Source: Streptomyces sp. NBC_01754
Lineage (GTDB): Bacteria; Actinomycetota; Actinomycetes; Streptomycetales; Streptomycetaceae
Reading direction: 5' to 3'
Assembly: GCF_035918015.1 (NCBI RefSeq)
Contig: NZ_CP109132.1
Span: forward strand, 1,984,001 to 2,048,000
Length of the DNA: 64,000 nt
In this document: in pieces, positions 54,649 to 63,336 of the stretch
Numbering within the stretch: the first letter of the stretch is position 1
Layout: each line of letters opens with the position of its first letter
Made by a program: the position numbers and the translations under genes
Notes under the pieces: generated by a model
What the model saw: the letters and a program-made list of their open reading frames with translations, nothing else
Database searches by the model: none
Told to the model about the DNA's origin: nothing

Positions 54649-56259
54649 TCAGATATGGCCCGCCCCCATGCCCGCCTCGGCGTTCTCACCGCGCTTGGTG
54701 AGCAGGGCGACCAGCGCGGCGACCACGGCGACACCGCCGGCGGTCAGGAAGGCGAAGCTCATGCCCGACACGAACGTGTCATGCGCGACCGCCGTGATCT
54801 TCGCCGCGATCTCCGGCGGGGTGTTCGGCGGCACCGGCGGCATGCCCACCTCGATGGCGGAGGAGGCCTGCTCCAGCTGCGCCTCGTCCGCCGGCGGCAG
54901 CTCCGCGGCCTTCCAGTTGTCGCCGAGTTTCGCGTCCACCCTGGTGGCCATGACGGCACCCAGGACGGCCGTACCGAGGCTGCCGCCGACCTGCATCGCG
55001 GCCTGCTGGAGCCCGCCCGCGACACCGGAGAGCTCCATCGGGGCGTTGCCGACGATGACCTCCGTGGCGCCGACCATGACCGGCGCGAGGCCGAAGCCGA
55101 GGAGGGCGAACCAGAGGGACATGGTCAGCGTTCCGGTGCCGACGGTCAGCTGGGACATGCCGAACATGGCGACCGCGACGCACGCCATGCCGCCGACCAG
55201 CGGTACCCGCGGACCGAACTTGGTGATCGCCGCGCCGGCCAGCGGCGAACCGACGATCATCATCGCGGTCAGCGGCAGCAGGTGCAGACCGCTGTCGACC
55301 GGGCTCATGCCGTGGACGTTCTGCAGGTAGAAGGTGACGAAGAACAGGCCGCCCATGAAGGCGAAGGCCATCAGCACCATCAGGACCACACCGGCGGACA
55401 GTGCCACGGAGCGGAACATGGCCAGCGGGACCAGCGGTTCGCGGACGTTCTTCTGGGAGAGCGCGAACACGAAGAACAGCGCCACCGCGGCGCCCAGGAA
55501 CCCGAGCGTCTTGGCGTCGCCCCAGCCCCACTCGGAGCCCTTGATCAGCGACCAGATCAGACAGAACATCGCCTGCGACAGCAGCACGATGCCACCGATG
55601 TCGAAGGACCTCGGCGCGTTCTCGGCACGGTGGTCCTTGAGGATCACCAGGCCGAAGACGAGCGCCAGCACACCGACCGGCACGTTGATGAAGAAGACCG
55701 ACTGCCAGCTGACGTGCTCCACGAGCACACCGCCGAGGATGGGGCCGCCGGCGGTCGAGGCGCCGATCACCATGCCCCAGATACCGATCGCCATGTTCAG
55801 CTTCTCGGCGGGGAAGGTGGCGCGCAGCAGGCCGAGCGCCGCAGGCATCAGCAGGGCGCCGAAGAGGCCCTGGAGCACCCGGAAGAGGATCACCAGGGTG
55901 ACGGTGCCGGACAGGCCGATGGCCGCGGAGGCCGCGGCGAATCCGGTGATGCCTATCAGAAAGGTCTGACGGTGGCCGAAGCGGTCGCCGAGCTTGCCCG
56001 CGGTGATCAGCGAGACCGCGAGGGCCAGCATGTAACCGTTGGTGATCCACTGGACGTCGGCGAGGGACGCGTTGAGGTCCTTCTGGATGGCGGGGTTGGC
56101 TATCGCGACGATCGTGCCGTCGAGCGCCACCATCATCACGCCGATGGCGACGGCGAAGAGCGTCAGCCAGGGATGGCCGCGCAATCCTTTCACCGGTGCG
56201 GGAACAACTGTGTCTTCGGGCTCCCGCGGTGCCTTCTCGACAGTGGTCTGACTAGTCAT
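54649..56259 (-). CDS. DHA2-family MFS drug efflux transporter
   Basis: A 536-residue antiporter with 14 helices. It has VALDGTIVAIANPAIQKDL in helix 1, AGKLGDRFGHRQTFLIG (motif A), GVFGALLMPAALGLLRATFP, GASTAGGPILGGVL (motif C) and DRVDAKLGDNWKAAELPPADEAQLEQASSAI as the large outer loop before helices 13 and 14. EmrB/QacA-type proteins export drugs and other hydrophobic compounds with H+ exchange. It is divergent from the TetR gene at 56375, with two palindromes between, so it is the obvious target of that repressor. ATG 56259. Confidence 0.93.
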   Translation of the reverse strand: MTSQTTVEKAPREPEDTVVPAPVKGLRGHPWLTLFAVAIGVMMVALDGTIVAIANPAIQKDLNASLADVQWITNGYMLALAVSLITAGKLGDRFGHRQTFLIGITGFAAASAAIGLSGTVTLVILFRVLQGLFGALLMPAALGLLRATFPAEKLNMAIGIWGMVIGASTAGGPILGGVLVEHVSWQSVFFINVPVGVLALVFGLVILKDHRAENAPRSFDIGGIVLLSQAMFCLIWSLIKGSEWGWGDAKTLGFLGAAVALFFVFALSQKNVREPLVPLAMFRSVALSAGVVLMVLMAFAFMGGLFFVTFYLQNVHGMSPVDSGLHLLPLTAMMIVGSPLAGAAITKFGPRVPLVGGMACVAVAMFGMSQLTVGTGTLTMSLWFALLGFGLAPVMVGATEVIVGNAPMELSGVAGGLQQAAMQVGGSLGTAVLGAVMATRVDAKLGDNWKAAELPPADEAQLEQASSAIEVGMPPVPPNTPPEIAAKITAVAHDTFVSGMSFAFLTAGGVAVVAALVALLTKRGENAEAGMGAGHI

Positions 56260-56272
56260 GGGCCGAGGTTAG

Positions 56273-56287
56273 TGTCAGCTTCTGACA
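56273..56287. promoter_or_regulatory. TetR operator 1
   Basis: TGTCAG and CTGACA, inverted and 3 bp apart, 14 bp from the MFS start. It shares the CTGACAG core with operator 2. Confidence 0.55.
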
Positions 56288-56303
56288 GTTAACAAACCAA
56301 TTC

Positions 56304-56324
56304 ACATGACAGCGACTGTCATGT
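56304..56324. promoter_or_regulatory. TetR operator 2
   Basis: ACATGACAG and CTGTCATGT, perfectly inverted and 3 bp apart. It lies between the MFS and TetR genes and has the size and symmetry of a TetR-dimer site. Confidence 0.68.
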
Positions 56325-56374
56325 AGGTCACAGCTAGGCTGTGTCGGCCAAAGCGGCGGAAAGAGGTCCGATAC

Positions 56375-57043
56375 GTGACGAGCAGGCAGCCGACCGGGGC
56401 CCCAACTCCCGCACCACCGACCGGTTTGCGTGAACGCAAGAAGCAGCGCACCCGTGAAGCCCTGCTGCACACCGCTCTCGAACTGTTCGCCACGCAAGGA
56501 TACGACCGGACCACGGTCGACGAGATCGCGGAGGCCGTCCAGGTCTCCCAGCGCACCTTCTTCCGCTACTTCGCGAACAAGGAGGCGGCGGCCTTCGCCG
56601 TGCAGGACGCCATCGAGTCGCGCTTCCTCCTGGAGCTGCGCCAACGCCCTTCGGGGGAACCCCCGTTCGAGGCGATGCGGCATGCCGTACTGAACACCTG
56701 GAGGAGTGTCGTGGACGTCGCCGAGGACGACGCCACAGCCGAACTCCGGCTACGGACCTACCAGATGATCGAGTCGACGCCCACACTGGTCGCCGCCCAC
56801 ATGCGGCGCGGCGTGGATCTGGAACGGCAGACGACTCTGCTGATCGCGGAGCGGGAGGGCCTGGACCCTGAAGCCGATCCGCGCCCCGCCGTCGCCGTCG
56901 CCGCGTTCGCCGGGGTGGTGCGGCTGACCGGGCAGCTGTGGTGCCGTCGCCAGGACGCGAGCGTGCAGACCCTGCGTGCACTGACCGAACTCCATCTGGA
57001 CCTGCTGCGGACCACCCTCCTCGGATCGTGGCGCACCCCTTGA
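56375..57043 (+). CDS. TetR-family repressor of the adjacent efflux pump
   Basis: A 222-residue TetR protein. The DNA-binding domain (about residues 20-65) reads KQRTREALLHTALELFATQGYDRTTVDEIAEAVQVSQRTFFRYFANKEAAAF, and the helical ligand domain includes RTYQMIESTPTLVAAHMRRG. Divergence from the MFS transporter and two shared palindromes indicate the standard drug-sensing repressor/efflux arrangement. GTG 56375 follows GGAAAGAGG. Confidence 0.92.
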   Translation: MTSRQPTGAPTPAPPTGLRERKKQRTREALLHTALELFATQGYDRTTVDEIAEAVQVSQRTFFRYFANKEAAAFAVQDAIESRFLLELRQRPSGEPPFEAMRHAVLNTWRSVVDVAEDDATAELRLRTYQMIESTPTLVAAHMRRGVDLERQTTLLIAEREGLDPEADPRPAVAVAAFAGVVRLTGQLWCRRQDASVQTLRALTELHLDLLRTTLLGSWRTP

Positions 57044-57196
57044 GCCGTGACGGGTGCCCGTGAGGCCGGTCCGCGAGGAAGGCACCGGGCGCGTCCGGCC
57101 CGGCCGGACGCGCCGGCTGCTCGGCCGGGAATCCCGTCGGGCCACACACCCGGGTGATCTGGGTCACCCCTACAACGACCGTCCGGGTCTGTCTCC

Positions 57197-57202
57197 TAGG
57201 GT
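57197..57202 (+). promoter_or_regulatory. -10 box for leaderless DUF1023 transcript
   Basis: TAGGGT ends eight bases before the GTG start with no ribosome site between, a leaderless pattern. Confidence 0.5.
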
Positions 57203-57210
57203 GGGGCGCA

Positions 57211-58422
57211 GTGACTTCCTTCGATTCCTCCCCCACCCTCACCGCCTGGCGCGCCCTGCTCGCCGTCGCGGTCGTGTTCGTGATGCTGACGACCACGGGC
57301 TGGACCGCGGTGCACCGGCAACACACCGCCGCACCGCGTGAGATCGCGCTCGCCGCCTGGGCCAGGGCCCGGGTGGGCGGTCACCCGCTCCCGGACGCCG
57401 GCGCCCCGGCGCACCGGCTGGCCCGCTTCTTCGCGACGCTCACGGCACGGCAGCAGTCACTGCTCGCCGACACGTACCCGCTGGTCGTGGGCAACATGAA
57501 CGGCGCCCCCGTCACGCTGCGCTATCGCGCCAACCGGCACGCGCTGACGCGGGCCGAGGCCGTGGAGCAGCACAGGGCCCACGACACCGGGCTCTCGCGC
57601 GACGGCCGCCACCACGCGCTGCTCCGGCTGGAACGCTTCCGGTCGCTGCTCGCGGAGGATCGGCAGATCCTCGCCTTCGACCCCTCGGGGAGAGGTCTCG
57701 CGGCCGAGGTCCTCGGTGATCTCGACCGCGCGGAACGCGTCTCCGTCGTCGTACCCGGCATCGACACGAACCTGCTGACGCTGGAGCGCACCGGCCTCAA
57801 AAAGAACGCCGCGCCGGTCGGTATGGCCCGGTCCCTGTACGGTGCGGAGCGCGCGGCCCGGCCCGGTACCCGTACCGCGGTCATCGCGTGGGCCGACTAC
57901 ACCGCGCCCGCCGGTCTCGGCGTGGACGCCGTCCTGGGCGGTCTCGCGGCGAACGGGGCGGTACGGCTGAACTCACTCCTCGCGGCGCTGCCCGGCCCCT
58001 CGACCGTCTCCCTGTTCTGCCACAGCTACGGCTCCGTGCTGTGCGGTCTGGCCGCGCGGGGACTGCCCGACCGGGTCTCGGACATCGCCGTGGCGGGGAG
58101 CCCCGGCATGCGGGCGGACAGTGCCGCCGGCCTGGGCACCGGGGCGAGGGTGTGGGCCACGCGGGACGGCGACGACTGGATCAAGGACGTGCCGAACATG
58201 GAGATCGCCGGGCTCGGACACGGTGCCGATCCGGTCGACCCGCGATTCGGCGCACGGCTCGTGTCGGCGAGCGGCGCCGTCGGGCACAGCGGCTATTTCG
58301 AGCCGGGCACCGAGAGCCTCAGCAACTTCGCCGCGATCGGCGTGGGCGCCTACGACTCAGTCAGCTGTGCGAGCGCCGATCGGTCCTGTCGGCGTGGATT
58401 TTCCGGTGGTCGGCATGCCTGA
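57211..58422 (+). CDS. DUF1023 alpha/beta hydrolase
   Basis: A 403-residue protein. One N-terminal helix (ALLAVAVVFVMLTTTGWTAV) is followed by a DUF1023 alpha/beta hydrolase domain with the nucleophile in FCHSYGS (S272). The VVVPGIDTNL oxyanion-region strand and GVDAVLGGLAANGAVRLNSLLAAL precede the catalytic domain, and late histidines such as GHSGYFEP could complete the triad. The substrate is unknown; relatives are anchored lipases or esterases. The GTG start at 57211 fits the leaderless -10, while longer starts lack support. Confidence 0.82.
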   Translation: MTSFDSSPTLTAWRALLAVAVVFVMLTTTGWTAVHRQHTAAPREIALAAWARARVGGHPLPDAGAPAHRLARFFATLTARQQSLLADTYPLVVGNMNGAPVTLRYRANRHALTRAEAVEQHRAHDTGLSRDGRHHALLRLERFRSLLAEDRQILAFDPSGRGLAAEVLGDLDRAERVSVVVPGIDTNLLTLERTGLKKNAAPVGMARSLYGAERAARPGTRTAVIAWADYTAPAGLGVDAVLGGLAANGAVRLNSLLAALPGPSTVSLFCHSYGSVLCGLAARGLPDRVSDIAVAGSPGMRADSAAGLGTGARVWATRDGDDWIKDVPNMEIAGLGHGADPVDPRFGARLVSASGAVGHSGYFEPGTESLSNFAAIGVGAYDSVSCASADRSCRRGFSGGRHA

Positions 58423-58507
58423 CGCGCGTAGAAACCCGGTGAACGGTCCATGAACGCTCGTGCCGGAAATGCGCATACCGAGGGGGGACGTGAGGGCGCG
58501 TGCCGCA

Positions 58508-58513
58508 TACGAT
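58508..58513 (+). promoter_or_regulatory. -10 box for leaderless DUF4429 transcript
   Basis: TACGAT lies seven bases before the DUF4429 ATG. A GAGG three bases before the ATG is an alternative ribosome site. Confidence 0.4.
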
Positions 58514-58520
58514 GAGGCAC

Positions 58521-59441
58521 ATGGGTGATGTGCTGGCCGGAAATCATGCCACCTGGGAGTTCGACACCGACTCCTTGCTCATCCGCTTCGAACGGGGGAT
58601 CCGCACGCCGAGGCTCTTGCAGAGTCTGCGTGAACGCCGTGTCCCGTACTCGGCGTTGTCGTCGGTGGAGCTGTCCCCGGGCAAGCGGGGCACGGTGGTC
58701 CTGCACGCGGTGCCGAGACCGGGTGCCGATCCGCTGCTGGAGGCGGCCGCGGGGCAGCTGAAGGAGGGCTGCGACCCCTACCGGCTGTCCCTGCCCGCCG
58801 ACCGCGAGACGCTCGCCGAGTACTACGCGGACGAGCTGCGGACGGCCCTGGGCCCGGACGCCTCCCAGCCGGCCGACCGGTTCCTGGTCGCGGCCCCCGA
58901 GGCGCCGATGCAGTTCAAGGCGTACGACGGCCGGGCCGGTTTCGACGGCTCGCTGGTCTCCTTCCGGTGGTCGTGGACCGGCGCCTCCAGCGCCAAGTGG
59001 AAGGCCGGCGACCAGACGTTCCCGGTGGCGGACCTGTGCGGGGTCGAGTGGCGCTCGCCGGAGGCGACGGAGGGCTATCTGCGGCTGGTACCGCGCGGGG
59101 CGGCCACGGACGCCTGCGGCCCGGCACCCGTCCCGGGCCTGGACGCGCCGGACGCCGCCGGACGCCGCGTCCAGGCCGACCAGGATCCGGCGGCCGTCCT
59201 GTTCGGGGTGGGGTACGGACCGGTACACGAGTCCCTGCCCTTCGCCGCGGCGGTCCTGGAGTCCGTACGCCGTACCCAGTCGCCCCCTCCCGCCCCGGCT
59301 CTCGCCCCCGTGGGCGCCCCCTCGCACGACCCGGCGGCGGTCGCGGAGCGGATGCGACACCTCGGCGAGCTGCACCGGGCGGGTCTGGTGACGGACGACG
59401 AGTACAGCGCCAAGAAGGCGGAGCTGCTCGCGGAGCTGTAG
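58521..59441 (+). CDS. DUF4429 protein with C-terminal SHOCT motif
   Basis: A 306-residue cytoplasmic protein. Two DUF4429 repeats (MGDVLAGNHATWEFDTDSLLIRF and KAYDGRAGFDGSLVSFRWSW, each followed by a PY/EWRS strand) have the double PH-like beta fold. The end DPAAVAERMRHLGELHRAGLVTDDEYSAKKAELLAEL is a SHOCT oligomerisation motif. Function unknown. Several upstream ATG and GTG codons exist; I chose ATG 58521 by the -10 spacing. A 40-bp palindromic terminator follows. Confidence 0.82.
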   Translation: MGDVLAGNHATWEFDTDSLLIRFERGIRTPRLLQSLRERRVPYSALSSVELSPGKRGTVVLHAVPRPGADPLLEAAAGQLKEGCDPYRLSLPADRETLAEYYADELRTALGPDASQPADRFLVAAPEAPMQFKAYDGRAGFDGSLVSFRWSWTGASSAKWKAGDQTFPVADLCGVEWRSPEATEGYLRLVPRGAATDACGPAPVPGLDAPDAAGRRVQADQDPAAVLFGVGYGPVHESLPFAAAVLESVRRTQSPPPAPALAPVGAPSHDPAAVAERMRHLGELHRAGLVTDDEYSAKKAELLAEL

Positions 59442-59453
59442 TGCCGTCCCTCT

Positions 59454-59493
59454 GGTCCCCTCACCCCGTACCCGGGTACGGGGTGAGGGGACC
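59454..59493. terminator. Bidirectional palindromic terminator
   Basis: A perfect 40-bp palindrome (arm begins GGTCCCCTCACCCCG) gives a stem of 18 bp with a 4-base loop, between the DUF4429 gene and the histidine kinase gene. Confidence 0.82.
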
Positions 59494-59552
59494 GGGGACC
59501 AGCCCCCGGTATGACGCCACCGGGTGGGCCGGCTGCCTACCCTGGCCGGGCC

Positions 59553-60944
59553 ATGTCTTCTCCCTCCGCGGATCCGCCCCCGCCCGCCGACGGGCTGCTG
59601 AGCGCCGCCCACCGCCAACTGCGCGCGCTGGCACACAGCCTTTCCCACCCCTCCCACGCGCCGGTCCCGCCGTTCGCCGATGCTCCGAGGCGGTGGCAGC
59701 GGCTGCTGCCGTACGTCGTCGTCGCCGCGCTCACCGCCGTGTTCCTGCCGGTGACCTATCAGTTCCTGCGCACCGAACACCACCTGGGAGACGGGCTGGC
59801 GCTGTTGCTCGCCCTCGCCCAGGCGGCGCCGCTGCTGATGCTGGCGCACCGGCCCCTGCAAGCCTGGTGGATCATCTTCTGCGCCGACGTCGTCGGCGCC
59901 CTGGTGCTGCTGGCTCCCACGGCGACGGAACACCTTCCGGTGCCCTCCTGGGGACCCCCGCCGGCGGGCCCCACCGCCTGGCCGTGGCCGCCCCCGGTCA
60001 TGGTCGGCTACCTCTTCACGCTGTTCTTCCTCGGGCTGCGGGAGACCCGGCGCGCGCTGCTCGGCGTCTGGCTGATGACGGGTGCGGCCGGGCTGATGCT
60101 CCACCTGATCGCCCCGAGCCGGAACAACGGCAGCACCTTCCTCCTGCCGGTCCTGGGCGCCGTGGTGCTGGTGATCGCGGCAGCCCTACGGGAACGGGGC
60201 GAGGCGCAACGCAGGCTCGTGGAGCAGGAGACGATCAGCGAGGCCGAGCGAGCGGGCCGGACGCTGCTGGAGGAGCGGACCCGCATCGCCAGGGAACTGC
60301 ACGACGTGGTGGCACACCACATGTCGGTGATCACGGTGCAGGCGGACTCGGCGCCGTACCGGATCGAGGGGCTCGCGGACGAGGCGCGCGCCGAGTTCGA
60401 CTCGATCGCGGCGAGCGCCAGGGAGTCGCTGACGGAGATGAGGCGGCTGCTCTCGGTGCTGCGCAGCGACGGCACGGAGGGGGAGCGCGCCCCTCAGCCG
60501 GGGCTCGACCGGGTGCAGCAGCTGGTGGAGTCCACGGTGCGGTCGGGGCTACCCGTGGAACTCGCGATGGGTGCCGAGGTGCCGGAAGCGATGCACGACG
60601 GCCTGTCCCAGGCCGTCGACCTGTCGGCGTACCGCATCGTGCAGGAGGCCCTGGCCAATGTGGTGCGGCACGCGCCGGGGGCCCGCACCCTGGTGTCGGT
60701 CACGGCGGCCGGCGGTCACCTGATGGTCCTGGTCGTCAACGACCAGGGGCGGCGGACCGGTCCGCCGCTGGAGACGACCGGTACGGGGCACGGGCTGGTC
60801 GGAATGCGGGAACGCGTACGGTTGACCGGCGGCACGCTGGACACGGGCCCACTGCCCGAAGGCGGTTTCCGGGTGGCCGCACGGCTTCCGCTGTCCGCCG
60901 CCCCCGCGGTCCCCCCGACTTCACCGGCCCCGGAGGACTCTTGA
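59553..60944 (+). CDS. Sensor histidine kinase (HisKA_3)
   Basis: A 463-residue kinase. A cytoplasmic N terminus is followed by about six transmembrane helices (roughly 50-215) without a large outer loop, then the dimerisation box ARELHDVVAHHMSV with the phospho-accepting H250, and a HATPase with NVVRHAPGA (N box) and GTGHGLVGMRERVRLTGG (G boxes). NarL-type kinases autophosphorylate and pass the phosphate to the adjacent response regulator, whose TTG start overlaps this stop. TACCCT at 59538 is a leaderless-type -10 before ATG 59553. The signal is unknown. Confidence 0.92.
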   Translation: MSSPSADPPPPADGLLSAAHRQLRALAHSLSHPSHAPVPPFADAPRRWQRLLPYVVVAALTAVFLPVTYQFLRTEHHLGDGLALLLALAQAAPLLMLAHRPLQAWWIIFCADVVGALVLLAPTATEHLPVPSWGPPPAGPTAWPWPPPVMVGYLFTLFFLGLRETRRALLGVWLMTGAAGLMLHLIAPSRNNGSTFLLPVLGAVVLVIAAALRERGEAQRRLVEQETISEAERAGRTLLEERTRIARELHDVVAHHMSVITVQADSAPYRIEGLADEARAEFDSIAASARESLTEMRRLLSVLRSDGTEGERAPQPGLDRVQQLVESTVRSGLPVELAMGAEVPEAMHDGLSQAVDLSAYRIVQEALANVVRHAPGARTLVSVTAAGGHLMVLVVNDQGRRTGPPLETTGTGHGLVGMRERVRLTGGTLDTGPLPEGGFRVAARLPLSAAPAVPPTSPAPEDS

Positions 60945-61636
60945 GCATCCGCGTGATCATCGTTGACGACCAGGCCATGGTCCGGGCGGGGTTCGCGGCG
61001 CTGCTGGCGGCGCAGAGCGACATCGAGGTGGTGGGAGAGGCCCCGGACGGGCGGCAGGGCGTCGAGGTGAGCCGTCGAACGCGCCCGGACGTGGTCCTGA
61101 TGGACGTCCGGATGCCGGAGATGGACGGACTGGCGGCCACCCGCGAGCTGCTGTCCGCCATGCCCGCCGGGGCGGCGGACCACCGCCCCAAGGTGCTGAT
61201 GCTGACCACGTTCGACGTGGACGACTACGTGTACGAGGCCCTGCGCGTCGGCGCGTCCGGCTTCCTGCTGAAGGACGCGCCGCCGGCCGACCTGATCGCG
61301 GCGGTACGCGTGGTGGCCGCCGGGGACGCGCTGCTCGCACCGTCCGTGACCCGTCGGCTGATCGCGGACTTCGCACGTCAACGGCCGTCCGGAGCGTTCC
61401 GGAGCGGGCCCGCCCGGCGGCTGCGGGGACTGACCCCGCGCGAGACGGAGGTCCTGGAGCTGGTGGCCAGGGGCCTGTCCAACCAGGAGATCGCGGGACG
61501 GCTGGTGGTGGCGGAGCAGACGGTGAAGACCCATGTCTCGCGGATACTCGCCAAGGCGGATCTGCGGGACCGGGCGCAGGCGGTGATCTTCGCGTACGAG
61601 TCGGGGCTGGTGGAGCCGGGGAGCGCCGAGGGATAG
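60941..61636 (+). CDS. NarL/LuxR-family response regulator
   Basis: A 231-residue two-domain regulator. The receiver has D55 in PDVVLMDVRMPEMDG (phospho-acceptor), conserved T in LTTFD and K in GFLLKDAPP. The C-terminal LuxR helix-turn-helix is LTPRETEVLELVARGLSNQEIAGRLVVAEQTVKTHVSRIL. Phosphorylation by the neighbouring kinase would activate DNA binding. It starts at TTG 60941, which overlaps the kinase stop (TTGA) and has GGAGG five bases upstream; a much longer open frame upstream is a chance extension. Confidence 0.94.
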   Translation: MSIRVIIVDDQAMVRAGFAALLAAQSDIEVVGEAPDGRQGVEVSRRTRPDVVLMDVRMPEMDGLAATRELLSAMPAGAADHRPKVLMLTTFDVDDYVYEALRVGASGFLLKDAPPADLIAAVRVVAAGDALLAPSVTRRLIADFARQRPSGAFRSGPARRLRGLTPRETEVLELVARGLSNQEIAGRLVVAEQTVKTHVSRILAKADLRDRAQAVIFAYESGLVEPGSAEG

Positions 61637-61740
61637 GGCGCGGGGCCCGCCGGGCCCGGGCGGCCGTGGCCGTACGGTCGTCCTCAGGTGCCGTGGTCCC
61701 GGCGGCCGCCGTCCGTGGCGCCTCCGGCCACCCGTGGTCC

Positions 61741-61771
61741 GGGCGGCCGGTGGGGGCGGCCGGTGGGGGCG
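61741..61771. repeat. 13-bp tandem repeat
   Basis: GGGCGGCCGGTGG occurs twice in tandem plus a partial third copy, just beyond the 3' end of the aldo-keto reductase gene. Confidence 0.7.
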
Positions 61772-61778
61772 AACGCTC

Positions 61779-62798
61779 CTACTCGCGGACGGTGGACGTG
61801 CTGCTCATGTCCGGGTACCGGTCCCCCGCCACCTGTCCGGCGATCGGCTCCAGCTGTTCCAGCTCCTGGGCGCTCAGGGTCAGCCGGGTCGCCGCGACGT
61901 TCTCCAGCAGCCGGCTGCGCTTCCGGGTCCCGGGGATCGGCACCACGGCCACCCCGTACACGTCGGCGCGCTGCTGCACCCAGGCGAGGGCGACCTGGGC
62001 GGCGGTCACCCCGTGCGCCGCGGCGATCTTGTGGACGGGTTCCAGCAGTGCCCCGTTCGTCCGGGCGTTCCGGCCGGTGAAACGCGGCTGGTGCTTGCGG
62101 TAGTCGTCCGCACCCAGGTCCTTCGCCGCGTCCGTGAACACCCCGGTCAGAAAGCCGCGGCCGAGCGGCGAGTACGGCACCACGGTCACCCCGAGCTCGA
62201 CGGCCGCGGGCGCGGCGCTGCGCTCCACGTCCCGGCTGAACAGCGACCACTCCGACTGGAGCGCGGCGATCGGGTGCACGGCGTACGCCTCACGCAGCTC
62301 CGCCCCGGTCACCTCGCTCAGCCCGAGCCGCTTGACCTTGCCCTGACGCACCAGCTCGGCCATCGCGCCCACCGATTCGGCGAGCGGGACGAGCGGGTCG
62401 CGCCGGTGCATGTAGTACAGGTCGATGACGTCGGTCCCCAGGCGGCGCAGGCTGGCCTCGACGGCCTGCCTGATGTACGCCGGGTCGTTGTTCACCGCCC
62501 GGAACTCCGGATCGTCCGTCCGCTGGACGCCGAACTTCGTGGCCAGGGTGATCTCGTCGCGGTGCGCCCCCACGAACGGGGCGAGGAAGCTCTCGTTGGC
62601 GCCGCGCCCGTAGATGTCGGCGGTGTCGAAGAGGGTGACCCCGGCCTCCAGCGCGGCTTCGAGGGTGTCCCTCGCGGCCGCCTCGTCGGTTGCCCCGTAG
62701 AACTCGCTGATCCCCATGCAGCCGAGCCCCTGGACGCCGACCCTGGGGCCGCCCTTCCCGAGCTCCGCCGTGGCGATCCTGCCGGTGCTCTCGCTCAT
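61779..62798 (-). CDS. Aldo/keto reductase
   Basis: A 339-residue TIM-barrel NADPH reductase. The catalytic tetrad is D58 (FDTADIYG), Y63, K88 (ATKFGVQ) and H131 (YYMHRRD), with the cofactor motif PYSPLGRGFLTG and PGTRKRSRLLEN at the C terminus. It acts on carbonyl compounds; the substrate is unknown. It is the second gene of a unit with the MerR regulator, whose stop is four bases upstream. ATG 62798 follows AAAGGG. Confidence 0.93.
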   Translation of the reverse strand: MSESTGRIATAELGKGGPRVGVQGLGCMGISEFYGATDEAAARDTLEAALEAGVTLFDTADIYGRGANESFLAPFVGAHRDEITLATKFGVQRTDDPEFRAVNNDPAYIRQAVEASLRRLGTDVIDLYYMHRRDPLVPLAESVGAMAELVRQGKVKRLGLSEVTGAELREAYAVHPIAALQSEWSLFSRDVERSAAPAAVELGVTVVPYSPLGRGFLTGVFTDAAKDLGADDYRKHQPRFTGRNARTNGALLEPVHKIAAAHGVTAAQVALAWVQQRADVYGVAVVPIPGTRKRSRLLENVAATRLTLSAQELEQLEPIAGQVAGDRYPDMSSTSTVRE

Positions 62799-62802
62799 GT
62801 CG

Positions 62803-63255
62803 TCAGACCCTTTCCGACGCCGCACGGGCGCCCGCATAGAAGTCGATCTTGTAGTCGAGTACGGCCAGGGTGCCCTGGAGCTCCGAGATCCGCGTCCTCA
62901 CGTCGCGGCGGGTCGCCTCCAGCAGCTCTTGTCTTTCTTCGAACGTGTGCTCGCCCTCGCGCAGCAGCTCCGCGTACCGGACCATGTCGGCCACCGGCAT
63001 CCCGGTCAGCCTGAGCTTGCCGACGAAGGCCAGCCAGTCCAGATCGCGGTTGCTGAAACGGCGCTGCCCGGTGTGGGAGCGGTCCACGTGCGGCATCAGC
63101 CCGATCCGCTCGTACCACCGCAGCGTGTGCGCGGTGAGGCCGGTGAGGGCGGCGACCTCACTGATGGTGTAGCGCTCCTCACCCTCGGGGCGCGGGTGCG
63201 TCTTCGGGGGCGCGCAGGCGTCGGGCCGTACGGATGTGCTCTCCATCACCGTCAT
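62803..63255 (-). CDS. MerR-family regulator
   Basis: A 150-residue MerR protein with the N-terminal winged helix YTISEVAALTGLTAHTLRWYERIGLMPHVDRSHTGQRRFSNRDLDWL, then a dimerisation coil (EERQELLEATRRDVRTRISELQGTLAVLDYKIDFY). It lacks the metal-binding cysteines of metal sensors. It is co-transcribed with the aldo/keto reductase, so a reactive carbonyl or redox signal is likely. ATG 63255 follows GGAG; a second ATG is at 63246. Confidence 0.9.
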   Translation of the reverse strand: MTVMESTSVRPDACAPPKTHPRPEGEERYTISEVAALTGLTAHTLRWYERIGLMPHVDRSHTGQRRFSNRDLDWLAFVGKLRLTGMPVADMVRYAELLREGEHTFEERQELLEATRRDVRTRISELQGTLAVLDYKIDFYAGARAASERV

Positions 63256-63272
63256 GGTCTCCACGCTAGAAC

Positions 63273-63290
63273 CTTGGAGTGCACTCGAAG
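63273..63290. promoter_or_regulatory. MerR operator
   Basis: CTTGGAGTGCACTCGAAG is an 18-bp dyad with one mismatched pair, centred on GAGTGCACTC, 18 bp upstream of the merR start. This dyad is a common site for MerR regulators paired with aldo/keto reductases. Confidence 0.65.
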
Positions 63291-63323
63291 CAAGCGCAAA
63301 CGGGTGACGTGTCCGGCCGGTCG

Positions 63324-63329
63324 TAAGCT
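63324..63329 (+). promoter_or_regulatory. -10 box for leaderless serine hydrolase
   Basis: TAAGCT ends seven bases before ATG 63337; there is no ribosome site. Confidence 0.5.
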
Positions 63330-63336
63330 CGTCCTC

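Noticed and set aside
58967..60940. Plus-strand extension in front of the response regulator
   Set aside because: Overlaps the DUF4429 and kinase genes in the wrong frame; the TTGA overlap at 60941 is the start.
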